A DNA stretch of 64,000 bases, taken from assembly GCA_002261195.1 (NCBI GenBank), contig MVBO01000003.1, forward strand, positions 255,413 through 319,412. Reading direction: 5' to 3'. This stretch comes from Bifiguratus adelaidae (taxonomy: Eukaryota; Mucoromycota; Endogonomycetes; Endogonales). Below the pieces are notes generated by a model. It did not search any database and had not been told where the DNA came from. It worked only from the letters and a program-made list of their open reading frames with translations. Shown here piece after piece: positions 10,609-20,946 of this stretch (positions are counted from its first letter, which is position 1; each line of letters begins with the position of its first letter). A program made the translations under genes and the position numbers.

Positions 10609-12141
10609 TTACGATCCTAATAATACAGCAGCTGTTCTCGTCTTGCCATTGGTGACGGCTACCTGTCCACCTTCTAATCCTATATCATCGCCTAACGTTG
10701 GCGCTACATCCTCACCACAGACTCCTTCCCACCATTCAATTAATGCTCGGCGGACAAGGCGTTGTGTGGTTGGATTGACAGGTTTCCAAGGTCTCGAGGG
10801 AAGCATGGTAAGGAGAAGGGTATGGATGGAGGTCCGCTTGTAGGAGTTGTGCCGGAGCTGGGTATTGACAAGCAGTGGAGTCAGCACGCGTAAGAAGGTG
10901 TGCCGCAGCTGGTGGGGGGTAAGGTTGAGCAACTACAAGTGAAAATAGTGGAGATGATCTACTTACAGCCTCGTTTTCATCGCCGAGATCACAAAGCTCT
11001 CGCAAGATCACATCCACGAGAACACAGAGATCGTTAGTGTAGAAATATTCGTAAGATTCGGGAGTGGTGAAAATGAGGTATAAGAGCTTGAGGATGAGGA
11101 GTTGAACACATGGATCAGCTTTGATTAAAAGCTTGTTAGTCGTATGTGATCCAAGCCTATCATTCCGTGACTCACTGGTACGGTTGAGCATAAAGATAAG
11201 ATTCCCTCCAAAGGTCTTTGCGGTTCCCATTCGTGCGATCAACACTTCCATGACATTGTTTTTGATGACGGATTGCTCGGCACCCTCCTTCTCGGCTGCT
11301 GCTCGCTGTCCCGTTTGCAACATCATGAATTGCTCGTTCACAGCCAAGATAAGTCTGATGATGGTATAGTTGAAGGCTTCGTCCGTGTCATCGCACGTCT
11401 TTTCCACTACATCCAGGAGATAGGAGATGAAGGTCACGTTGAACGTTTCTGCCAGACCGCTATGAGCCATCATTGAACGCGTTCGCATGAGACTTACCCA
11501 AGTCTTGTCCATCTAATCGACATACTCTACAGATCTCAAACAACAAGCTTGCCATCGCCATCACACAACGTTCTCCTCCAAGGAAATTGGCAATCTCGTA
11601 TTTGAGTTTGGCAACCAATTCGTTGCTCTGCTTCGCAGGCGGAACTCCATTTTTGGATTTGTCCTTTGTGTTGCTTGATACACTCACAATATACTTGAGA
11701 ACGCCAATATCGTCTTTTCCGGCGAAGAGTAGAATGCAATAGATGACGTAAAGATCTCGAGGATTGGAGGTTTTTAGAGCTCGTTGTCGTATGAGTGCCT
11801 GTACAATGTAGGTATGATAATTGATATATACTGTAGCGTCGAGGAGTTTGTAAATGGCATGAGCTAAATCATTGGTATCGCAAAGGTATTCATCTAAGGA
11901 AGCAGCGTCAGTTCCCTCTTCATAGCACTTCATGTAGCTACTTGACGGCGCACAAAGTCGCATTAAGACAGCTTGAAAGAGGAAGCCTACCTTGAAAGCT
12001 GGTGAGAAAACCTACAAACGTATCTATGATCGGGATTACGTCCGCTTCTTGGGTGATTGAGTCGCTAGCGGAGAGAACTTCGTCTAGTTCGGCGTAAAAC
12101 TCGTACTTTGAGTCAAAGTGGTACACTATGCCGTGATCCAT
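10609..12141 (-). CDS. LDB17: Ldb17/SPIN90 leucine-rich domain protein (actin regulator)
   Basis: Five exons: 11991-12141, 11498-11917, 11176-11448, 10967-11118, 10609-10932; 439 residues. All-helical armadillo-like SPIN90/Ldb17 domain, recognised from NEQFMMLQTG, TFGGNLIFMLNR, LYLIFTTPESYEYFYTNDLC and LRVLTPLLVNTQLRHNSYKR. Family role: WISH/DIP/SPIN90 proteins (Dip1 in fission yeast, Ldb17 in budding yeast) activate Arp2/3 without a mother filament and act at cortical actin patches during endocytosis. The animal SH3 domain is absent, as in yeasts. The first splice acceptor (TATGAAG, exon beginning 11917) is chosen because it alone keeps phase with exon 1, so the short segment around residues 50-52 is the least certain. 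Confidence 0.85.
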
Positions 12142-12830
12142 CGCCGTTCACAGGTGGTAAACAGGTGTAGGCGAATAAATGAGATGGAAGGATGGGCGCC
12201 GGCAAGTCGGCCCACTGTTTCACAGCGGTCGTGACGGAATTCCAACTTGACTTGCAGGAAACACCCTCTTTGTTGTGCGTTGCGCAGTCTGAAGCCTGAG
12301 CAGTATAGGCAAGTGGGACAAGATGCGCGAAGTGGTTATCCGCAGACAGCAATGGATCTTTTTAGGCAAGGTATGTGACGGTCATACGCCTACCTTCCTC
12401 TTTCGATTCTGTTCCGCGAGGCCAAGATTCTCGTTCGTCGGAAGCTCGTTTTGAGGTAATACACGTCAATGCGTCTCGCCTTGCTCTATATTCCAGGAGC
12501 AATTCTGCTCAGTCTCAAGAGTGTTGCCCTCGCGGATTTCTTTCAGCGATTCCCGATTTCATTATTGTCTACTGTGCATCTAAATTGAGCATGTTGAGAA
12601 TTGAGTTAATTGATGCATTGAAGCATGATCATGTTCAAGCGCAATGTTTACGCTTCAAGACAAAAGGCGCGCATGAGTATGCAGGACAGGAATTGAATAA
12701 TTGTGCCAAGGATAGTCTTCGTTTTCGCCGATATTATCTCCTCTGTTCATTCGCATATGGTTGACACCACACACACTGCTAACTTCGGCCTTTGCCTAAT
12801 AACACCTGCTATCCAATCATGAAACACGAG
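12142..12830. other. Intergenic gap between Ldb17 and the F-box protein
   Basis: This 689-bp stretch holds the Ldb17 promoter and the 3' side of the F-box gene. A possible small three-exon gene on the plus strand is listed separately at 12352-12583. I see no RNA gene or repeat. Confidence 0.5.
12352..12583 (+). CDS. Candidate small spliced gene (very uncertain)
   Basis: An ATG at 12352 starts MDLFRQ, followed after G at 12370 by a consensus donor GTATGT. A 50-nt intron ending CGCGAG would join in phase to 12421-12455, and a second 41-nt intron (GTAATA...TTCCAG) leads to 12497-12583, giving about 46 residues. The donor quality and the 50-nt size suit this genome, but the peptide is not recognised and the second intron is shorter than usual. 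It could be a leader or a non-coding transcript. Confidence 0.18.
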
Positions 12831-14912
12831 TTAACCTGTATACCATCTTCGCAACCGGTCCATGGCTCGCACACCAACGATTCGACACGGTACAGCACTG
12901 TTGGAATTCTTGTATGCTGAACCTTGGCCTAGGGAGGCATATTGTGCAATTGAGGTCAGTAAGGTATCTGGATGCATTGGCAAGTGTTGGATAGAAGGAG
13001 TGAATGCGCCAGTTGCTGCTAGATGTGGGCTAGCGGGTTCGGAAGTGTGATGGACTACCGCGGTTAGCGCAGAAGGTGGCGTTGTGTTCTCTGGCGTTGG
13101 TGGTTCTGCGTGCTGAATTGTACTTCGGCTCAAGATACCGATAAAATGTTGCCAATAATTAGACCTATGCGGTTCCGCTTGATGAGTGTTTTCTGTCGGA
13201 AGTTGTACATGATCAGTTTGCGGAGCAGTCATCGGCGCCAACATCTCCGGTGGGCCACGCATTACACTGTTATATAGGAGCGCTGGTCGCCTTGTAGGTA
13301 CGCGAGGCGGAATGGTAATAAAAAGGCCACCACCTTGCAGATCAAGGTCTTGCAGAGATGAAAAACTACGCGCCAGCTCCACAATCAGCGGGAGAGACAG
13401 TTGCGGATTGAAAGCCAACTTCACAGTCAGAACGTTTTGAAATGGTTGCGATGCCGATTTGTCCGCTACGAACCCAGAGTCGATGCTGCCGCAAAGCAGT
13501 CGCAGACCATGGTCACCAATCGATCGACAATCAGAAAAGTCGATGTATTCGAGAGCGTGCGCACACGGCGCATGCCTCAGCATCCCAAGACATTCGTTCT
13601 CGAGATGTGAAGCATGAGGCAGTGCCAGATGTCGCAGCTGTTGCAGTGAATTGAGAAGTAGTTTAAAGGTCGTGGTCGTCAAAACTTCACAACATCCAAG
13701 GTGCAAGCATGTCAGACCGCGCAACTTCTTCGCGATGCCTGAAATATGCTCGACGGCGAGATAGTTCGCGTCATGTATGATTAAGGACGAGAGAGTGAGT
13801 GGAATTGTGTTAATGAGTTTCGCAAAGTTCGTACATAACCTAGGCGACTTGTCGGAGGTTGGTGGTGGGATGGTGCATTCAAAGGTCTGCAACTTCGAGT
13901 TCATATGTGCCGTAGAACTAGGCTCGCTAACAAGCTCATTTCCGATTCGAATCAGTCCCTCACGACTTAAGAATTTGATGTCTGACGCCTGGAATGATCG
14001 CCATCGCCGAGAGTGGGCTAGTTCCAAAAGAGCTTCCTCACTGACTCGCCTACATCCGGAGATATCAATATCTTCCAGAGTGACGCAGCGTCCCGCAATA
14101 TGCCGAATACCGTTATCAGTGATGAGACTACTGCGCCGTATACTTAGTCTCTTGAGTCTTCCACCCGATAAATGTGACAGAATTTCAAGAAAAGTGTTGG
14201 TCAAATGACGACAGTCCTGCAGATCGATGTACTGTAAACTGTTGGTGTGAGCCGTCAAGAAAAGAAGTAGAGGAGCCTCACGTAAGTGATTTCCGCAAGG
14301 TAGAGAGAACGAGATGAGGTTAGGAAACATTGGATGAACGTCTTCACTGCAATCGCTTGTGGCCAGCGAGCAAAGCACAGTATCTGTCACCAGAAGTGAG
14401 ATTGGAGAGGTAAGGGTGTCATCGGCACTGATGGGTGTTTCGAAGGACAAGTGCCGAGTATGGAAGCGTCCTTGATAACCCGCATGTTGGCCAATGGGTG
14501 CTGCTATTTTGAGGTCGAACGAAGGTTCATATGTGGGTACAGCTATGGCAAGAGCTCTCAAGAACGACGCGAAGGATGAGAGAGACAAGAATTCGGGTGC
14601 ATGCCAAAGATGGCGAACAGCGCACTCATACCCTACAACAGAGAGTTAGCTATGATTGTTCGGCACTTTCCGGCATTCGTAGTACAAACATTGTCTGTTC
14701 ACACGAGCACAAGCCGAGAGCGCTGCACGGCCGTCAACTTCTTCTTGCGTAAAGTAAGCGTGCGCCGAAACTCTTGTACCATCTTCAAGCGTTCTTCGTG
14801 TGCACAGATAGCAGAAAATATGATCGAGGAGCTCGGAAGGCAAAGTACAAGACTCTGGCGCGAATTCTCTCATAATGCGGGATTTGGGTGGCAAAACAGC
14901 GGAAACGTGCAT
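12831..14912 (-). CDS. F-box and leucine-rich-repeat protein
   Basis: Two exons: 14690-14912 and 12831-14632; 674 residues. An N-terminal F-box is seen as LPSELLDHIFCYLC and, across the splice junction, ARVNRQWYECAVRHLWHAPEF. This conserved string restores only when the donor T|GTTTGT at 14689 is used, supporting the model. From about residue 150 to 450 there are Cys-containing LRRs of the AMN1/FBXL type (LQYIDLQDCRHLTN, LEDIDISGCRRVSE, LEYIDFSDCRSIGD). Such proteins are substrate receptors of SCF (Skp1-cullin-F-box) ubiquitin ligases. The C-terminal 170 residues are low-complexity Pro/Thr/His-rich. The substrate is unknown. Ubc12 in this same window activates cullins by neddylation, but that link is general, not specific. 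Confidence 0.87.
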
Positions 14913-15221
14913 GGCAATTGCCTCCGCGTTGTACCAAGCTGACCTGATTGCAAAATATGCTTTCCTTGAGCTATATGATACGTATATCGATGAGCATTGA
15001 CTGTCTCACAGGTCAAAAAGCTAGGCGCCAAATGTGTCAATGGCAGCTCGAAAAGCCTTGTGCGACGAGATCAGCGTGACTGCCTTAAATTGACAATTAA
15101 TTCATAATGAAATAGAACGTCGCACTTCAAAAAGAACGTTGGGAACGGCTGAGCGCGAAGCAGCTCTTTCTCTGCTTCTAATCATCCACGCAGGCTTTGT
15201 TCGCGTATGTAGGATAGATTT
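14913..15221. promoter_or_regulatory. Divergent intergenic region, F-box gene / Ser-rich orphan
   Basis: These 309 bp separate two divergent starts. I see an AT-rich patch (15088-15110) but no recognisable element or ORF. Confidence 0.35.
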
Positions 15222-15722
15222 ATGGAAGATACATCGAGCAAATCACGCAAAAGAGATTCATTGGAGAAAATGGCCAAAGCGCCACGAGAATATGTACGTC
15301 GATTGTCCCTATCTCGGCCAAAGAACGACGCAAGGGATGCGAACAAGTCAGTGACGCCATCGGACAAAGCCAAATCAACCGATACGAACGTCGCCTCTTC
15401 CAACACCGACAACCTACCCTCGATTGTCTTATCCAGAATGCCAAGCGACTTGCCGCTCACTGATGTGAATCCTAATGATGTGTATCAAACATCAGTCCTT
15501 TTTGAGCCAAAATCGGAAAAGTCGAGTTCATGGTCATGGTTTTCGACACCCAAGTATGCGTTTAATCGAATAGTATCCTGGTGGAATGAGCTGTTCTCCG
15601 CAGCTTCCCCACCGCTGGCAACAACAGTTCCCTCAGAATCAACAAGGCGCACCTCGAATGAGATAAGTCCCGGCTTGGCGGGTTCTCCACTAGCACGAAA
15701 AGGACGAAGACGAAGCTCTTAA
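15222..15722 (+). CDS. Ser/Lys-rich hypothetical protein
   Basis: Single-exon ORF of 166 residues, start ATG 15222. The N-terminal third is basic and Ser/Thr-rich with several potential phosphosites (REYVRRLSLSR resembles basophilic kinase sites). A central Trp/Phe-rich segment (SSSWSWFSTPKYAFNRIVSW) could form an amphipathic membrane-binding or docking helix. The end is Pro/Ser-rich and finishes RKGRRRSS. I recognise no family. The length, codon usage and clear ATG argue for a real gene. Confidence 0.55.
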   Translation: MEDTSSKSRKRDSLEKMAKAPREYVRRLSLSRPKNDARDANKSVTPSDKAKSTDTNVASSNTDNLPSIVLSRMPSDLPLTDVNPNDVYQTSVLFEPKSEKSSSWSWFSTPKYAFNRIVSWWNELFSAASPPLATTVPSESTRRTSNEISPGLAGSPLARKGRRRSS

Positions 15723-15901
15723 TGCGTTCAAAGCAGCAAACCGCTGTCTGTACTTAGAGCCGCAGCTTCATGTTAAATTTCAAGTGCCGTCTGCGCCATG
15801 TATTGTAGAAACATACCATCAGCAAATTGTACATCATTATCATGCGCAATGCTACAACACGTTCAAGTCAACAAGTAATCATCCTTCTTCTTCATAATCA
15901 A

Positions 15902-17143
15902 TTAGCATTCATTGATTAGAGTGAATTGCCAACCCTATAGATTCACTAAGTCTTGTAACCATCATTCAAATCACTTACAGTTTGATTCGCCATATTGATG
16001 ACGGCGGGAATCAAGTTTTCTACCACACTTTTGTACGTCTGTTTATAAATGAATAACAACGCTTTCGGGAAACCAGAATTGAACCCACATCGTGCTGCAA
16101 AGCGATATACCCTTTAGAGGAATCCGCCAAAGCTTTCTTAAACTCTGCGATGGGTGCGCTCATGTCTCCTCCGGCCTCCGCATATTTATAGTCCTCAACA
16201 TCAATGCTCCACAAGACAATTTGATAGCCAAGGTCTTTGCAGACTGCGATCACATTGTCATTTACGTTTCCATACGGTGGACGAAAGTCTAGGATGGTTA
16301 ATATTTGCGGGAGCAATTACTTTGGTAAGCCTACATTTGATGCTATGCAATGATCAAAGTGGTGAACATATTGACAATCTCATTCAACATTACACTTACT
16401 CATTTCCGGTGGCCCTTTTTACTTCTGAATGCAGCTTCGTCAATTGCGCTCTTATTCCCTCCACATCCAATTGTGTCAAGTCAACATGAGAGTATGCATG
16501 ACTTCCAATGGTATGGCCTTCTCTGAGCATGCGCTTCAATATCTCATCAACGTCGACTCGTGGCCTTCAGTTTGGTTAGATGGTTTCCAGCAGGCTCTTC
16601 GACACTGACTTCCAGTTCTCCCAATTAATGAAAAAGATTGCATGTATGCCATTAAGCTTGAGAGTGTCCAGTAGCTCCGGGGTGTAATCCGATGGACCGT
16701 CTATTAAGGCATCGTGAGCCAGCAAGCTATTATTCTGCAATTACTGAGCAAACTACCGTCAAAAGTGAGCGCAATTGTCTTGGATAGATTACAGGATTCA
16801 ACGACTACGCCAGCCGAAGTAGACCTTTTGCGCCGTTGTTGCTTGTCAATCGACGCTAATGGGATGTGAGCTTGATTTTGTTTTTGCCAAGATTACGTGC
16901 GCAGACTGACCTTTGTCACATTGGACCAGGTTTTCAGTAAAAGCTGATAAATGAACCTCGTCAGAACGGGCCTGCCTGACTGCAATAAGTCACGAATAAT
17001 TCTTAACCAATTTTGCTTACCGCATCTTTACAAGGACCACCACTATCACGTCTTTGACCGCAATCATTGCTAAACGCTCCGATTACATGAAAAATCGCAA
17101 GAAGCCAGCATGTTGATGCGATCAGCAATATTCGTCTCCACAT
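15902..17143 (-). CDS. Polysaccharide deacetylase, chitin-deacetylase-like
   Basis: Nine exons: 17021-17143, 16911-16971, 16757-16855, 16610-16700, 16400-16564, 16335-16342, 16089-16288, 15979-16038, 15902-15934; 279 residues, in phase throughout. A carbohydrate esterase 4 (NodB) enzyme: removes acetyl groups from chitin, giving chitosan. All five motifs are present once spliced: TFDDGP (residues 92-97, catalytic Asp94 and metal Asp95), GSHAYSH (metal His147 and His151), FRPPYG (184-189), the 'VLWSIDVEDY' strand, and ALQHD (His248). An N-terminal signal peptide (ILLIASTCWLLAIFHVIGAF) predicts secretion. Each motif that crosses a junction is restored only by the chosen sites, and an 8-nt exon is needed for KYFRPPYG. 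No chitin-binding or GPI domain is visible, making it a minimal secreted form. Confidence 0.88.
16335..16342 (-). other. 8-nt microexon in the chitin-deacetylase-like gene
   Basis: The exon is CATCAAAT, flanked by introns of 57 nt (16343-16399, GTAAGT...CATAG) and 46 nt (16289-16334, GTAGGC...CCTAG). It encodes part of Asp-Ile-Lys-Tyr just before FRPPYG. Without it the active-site exon is out of frame. I found no other donor/acceptor pair that keeps the frame. Confidence 0.7.
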
Positions 17144-17574
17144 AATATTAATACAATTGCTCGTCCGCTTAATCTGCCTGAATGCGTTACGCCAAAGCTT
17201 CCACTGAAATTGTAGAAGGCTGGCCCGAGAACTTTCAATTGGTGGGCAGTGCTGTCTGTTGACGTGGGTAAGTATACGAGATGCCGATATCAAGGGAGCA
17301 AGGGAGCAAGAGATAGAAAGTAGCCTAGCTATTCTCGCTCATATTCTCGCTCATCACTTTGCAGGAATGCAATTTTGTTTAAGACGACGTCTCAGACCTC
17401 CATGATAGATGTCTCGTCTGAGTTTGATGATTCATTACCTCCGAATGCACGCCGCATCTCTCTTCCTTAAAGCATTGACACCGACAATCAGTACGTTGTA
17501 GCGGTTTGTTAAGAACATTTTTATTATGTTTTGTGCAAACGATATGAACAGAGGTCAGAGATCACGACTCCTGT
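17144..17574. other. Promoter of the deacetylase gene and 3' region of eL31, with short tandem repeats
   Basis: This 431-bp stretch is upstream of the deacetylase gene and downstream of eL31. It holds two small perfect repeats: attctcgctcat twice at 17331-17354, and agggagcaa twice at about 17294-17311. I see no ORF I would support. Confidence 0.5.
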
Positions 17575-18126
17575 TTATTCGTCGACAACAGCTGTCTCGA
17601 GACCTAGCAAATTGAAGATTAACGAAGCTCCTAAGCATAACCATTGACTACTTACCCTTAAAGTGGGTGACAGGCACATAGGTGACATAAGAGTACAACT
17701 TCTCCTTGGCGTCATCGTCGTCGTTACGCTTGCGGGCAATTCGTACACGGATACGGTGGGGGATGTGCTTGATACCACGGGCCCACAAGTTCTTGTTCAA
17801 GGTGGGGTCAAGGCGGACATCCTTGGTGCCCATTTGCTTGAGAGCGAAAGCCTTGATCGCCTTCACAGCGGTAGGAGCACGCTTCTTGAAGGAGCTGCAA
17901 GATGCAAGTAGATTCAGTCAATTTATATCCATCGGCTATACGCAGCCACTCATGTCACCTCGCGCCCGGGTATCGAACAACGAGTCTTAATGCTGACCAG
18001 AGCGACAGATGTCATTCGGGATCGTACATACCAGCCATGGACATGCTTGTGCATGTGTATCGTATATTCGCGGGTAACGACGTCAGAGAGAGTCGACCTC
18101 TTGGTGGTCTTCTTGTCTTTGGCCAT
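17575..18126 (-). CDS. RPL31: 60S ribosomal protein L31 (eL31)
   Basis: Three coding exons: 18032-18126, 17656-17894, 17575-17603; 120 residues, the normal size. It belongs to the large ribosomal subunit near the peptide exit tunnel. Clear family blocks are [69 protein letters not shown] and [12 protein letters not shown]. The N-terminal basic stretch is short, which is usual in fungi. Two coding introns (136 and 52 nt) plus a probable leader intron resemble the 5'-biased introns of fungal ribosomal protein genes. Confidence 0.96.
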
Positions 18127-18127
18127 G

Positions 18128-18315
18128 CTGCAATGGAGAAAAGGATAGGATGAGTCTCCAATTCAGATTGGATGGATGAAACGGCCAGTGGATGCAAAGA
18201 TGAATGACAATGCGTTGCATTTGATGCATGCATCCATCCATCCATAAAAACCAAGCATGGTGCTGATGCCCGTCTTCTGCCACCAGTTCTTTAGGCTAAC
18301 GCTGCCGATACTTAC
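18128..18315 (-). other. Probable 5' UTR (leader) intron of eL31
   Basis: A strong donor (GTAAGTATC at 18315) and an acceptor after a pyrimidine-rich run (CTTTTCTCCATTGCAG, ending 18128) end one base before the eL31 ATG. The 188-nt interval would be removed from the leader. Leader introns are common in fungal ribosomal protein genes. I looked for snoRNA C/D boxes in it and found none convincing. Support is by splice-site quality only. Confidence 0.5.
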
Positions 18316-18531
18316 TCTTGCACTCCTACGATGTGAGATTTGCAAAGGAAAGGACCGAACAAGAGTGGCCTGGCTGTCTACTTAGCCACCCCCTACCCGA
18401 CTCTTCCCAATAAGGAAAGCATCAAATTTGACTACGTCATCAGATCCTTAATTCATTTAATTGTGCCCAAATTGGAAGGTCACGCTTGTCAGTCAGTCGA
18501 CTTATGCGCATGCCTGACCTCGTTGCAGTCC

Positions 18532-20832
18532 ATGCCGCGGTTACCAAGCCCTAATACACCAGCACAGCAAGGGAGAAGCAACAGCAGCTCGGACTCGACT
18601 CCTGGTAGCAGCTCATTTACTGAAGCGCTTCGTCGTATTATTGGCAATAGTAACTTCGACGCTCTTCAAACCCAAACGTTTATTCTGTCACCTGAGCCAG
18701 AAAGCGAGCCTTCTTGGTCCCGCGGCCTGGAATCTTCCCACCTTCGAGACTTGTTTGTTCTAGAACCATCGCATATACGTGACATTCGACGTTTGCAAAG
18801 GGAAGAGCAATCGAACATAGACATGTTTTCGGCCGGCTTGTCTAACTGGCCATGGGCCGGTCGCGGTGGAGACGAAAGTGAGGGAGAGGATGACAACGCG
18901 GCAGAGGAAGCAGCAGTTTCTTACTCACTGAGTATTCCAATGTGTCACTCCCCTGCTCGGATACCCGCGTACTTGATGCGAACAAACTATCTGCGGCATT
19001 TACATAGATCTCATCGCGATAGCACACGGCCATTACCAACGATGCGCAACTCCCAAACACCATCAACGTTGGATCGGGGCTCGAAATCATCCAAGAATAA
19101 GAAGATAAAAGTTGACGATGAGAATGTATCCACCCGCACATGCGAAGCGGATTGCGAGCTTCCGACGGCGTTAAATCGCCGAGATCGAGCTGTTCACCTC
19201 GAGATTTCCGCTGACGGCCTTGGCGTGGTATTCGTCGGACAACATAAAAGCGATCGAGATGCGGCTACGGTACGCGCCAATAGGCCTATTCCACCGCAAA
19301 CTGGCATTTTCTACTTTGAGATGGAAGTCGTATCAAAAGGTGTGGAAGGATTCATTGGCCTCGGCGTATGCGCAAAAGATGTAGAACTTGCACGCTTACC
19401 AGGTGAGTCTTAAGAGATTGCCAAAATGTAGCGACCAATTCACAATAATTGCAGGATGGGAGCCTGACTCTTACGGGTATCACGGCGATGACGGCCAAAA
19501 GTTCTCTTCAAGGAGTGAGAAGGGTAAGGAATATGGTCCCAAGTACACAAAAGGCGACGTGATAGGATGCGGGGTCAATTTTGTTGATCGAAGCATATTC
19601 TATACAAAAAACGGAAAACACCTAGGTAAACAATAGCGGCTCGCATTCATCGGACTTTCTGACCTTCTCTTTCTAGGGACTGCCTTTGAAAACATCATCA
19701 AGAGGCCGTTATACCCTTGCATAGGCATGCGGTCTACTGGAGAGGAAGCAAAGATAAATTTTGGTCAGAGGAAATTCAAATTTGATATTAGTCGTTATGT
19801 CGACGTGAGTGCAGAAGCCAAAATGTTGCATGCGAAATGCACCTGCCGTGCATACTCATTGCTATTCATCAATATAGGAGGAAATGCTCCGTATACAGGA
19901 ATCGATTAAACAACTTCCCTTGACTACACTCGAGAATCCAACGGTCTCTATGAACAGATTGGTGTTCTCCTATTTAGTTCACCTTGGATTTGTTGACACC
20001 GCCAAAGCATTCGTAAAGCGCATGGATCAAGATTCGCAATTGGCCGGGTGCAAGATATTAGCGACCGAACAAGATGGCGCCGCATCATCCGAGCACACTC
20101 TTTTGCCGGAGACGGAACTAGATATGGAGAGGCGGAAATCCATCCGTTTGGCGATTCAAGATGGTGAAATCGACAGGGCATTGGCGATGCTGAATGAGCA
20201 CTATCCGGATTTGAGCACCTCGAACTCGCTGATTCGCTTTCGTGTGCTGAGCCTCAAATTTGTGCAACTGGTATCGATTGCTTGTATGGCAGGTTCATCT
20301 CCCCAAAGCGATGATGACATCGACATGAACGATGACACTGCTGTCAATACATGGCAATTAAGCAGTAAACCTACGAAGAAAGGTCCGGCTGTATATGCAG
20401 ATGTGGTAGCATTTGGACAGAATCTTCAAGCAGAATATGGAGAAGATGCGCGGCCAGAAGTACAACAGGGACTTCTTGTAAGGTTTCCCATATAGTGTTT
20501 TCACCAAACCTCTAACTGCGCTATCATTTTCAGGAAATCTTCAGCCTGTTGGCGTATAACGATCCCAAGAAGAGCATAATGGGTCACCTGTTTGACTCTA
20601 GTCATCGTATGAAAGTGGCGGAGGATCTCAATTCAGCCATACTAGGTAAGTGTTGTGTATCCTGAAGTACAACGTTAAGCGTGTCTTCCTTGCAGAATCC
20701 GATGGACGACCATACCGTTCCTCATTGGAGCAAATATACACGCAAAGTGAAGTCGTTCTAGATGAGTGTATTAAAGAAGGCGTTGGCAAGGCTGCTTTTG
20801 TCAATCTAGAACGAGACATCTTGAGCATGTAA
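18532..20832 (+). CDS. GID1: GID/CTLH E3 ligase scaffold, RanBPM-like (Gid1/Vid30)
   Basis: Six exons: 18532-19402, 19455-19625, 19677-19804, 19878-20477, 20534-20645, 20696-20832; 672 residues. Domain order: a Ser-rich disordered N-terminus (1-200), SPRY (about 225-380, with IFYFEMEVVSKGVEGFIGLG and YTKNGKHLG), LisH (about 415-440, FSYLVHLGFVDTAKAFVKRM), CTLH (about 475-520, KSIRLAIQDGEIDRALAMLN) and a C-terminal CRA region. This order defines RanBP9/10 in animals and Gid1/Vid30 in yeast, which scaffold the GID ubiquitin ligase that degrades gluconeogenic enzymes when glucose returns. Start ATG 18532 is the first in frame; the upstream open frame lacks an ATG. It is divergent from eL31. Confidence 0.92.
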
Positions 20833-20946
20833 ATATTGAAAATATAATGTGCTTGATGTACAGTATGAGAGAACTAAAATAATGTATTCTTACAAAAAGG
20901 TAAAACTTCACGCTTGAGGTTTCTCGGTTAGGTCGATCGGTGTCTC

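Noticed and set aside
16020-16100. tRNA-like T-loop (GGGTTCAATTC) on the minus strand
   Set aside because: It lies in a 50-nt intron of the deacetylase gene and has no matching acceptor or anticodon stem around it.
17941-18010. tRNA-like or snoRNA-like sequence in the first eL31 coding intron
   Set aside because: The T-arm cannot pair, and no C box matches the CTGA; kept only as something to check.
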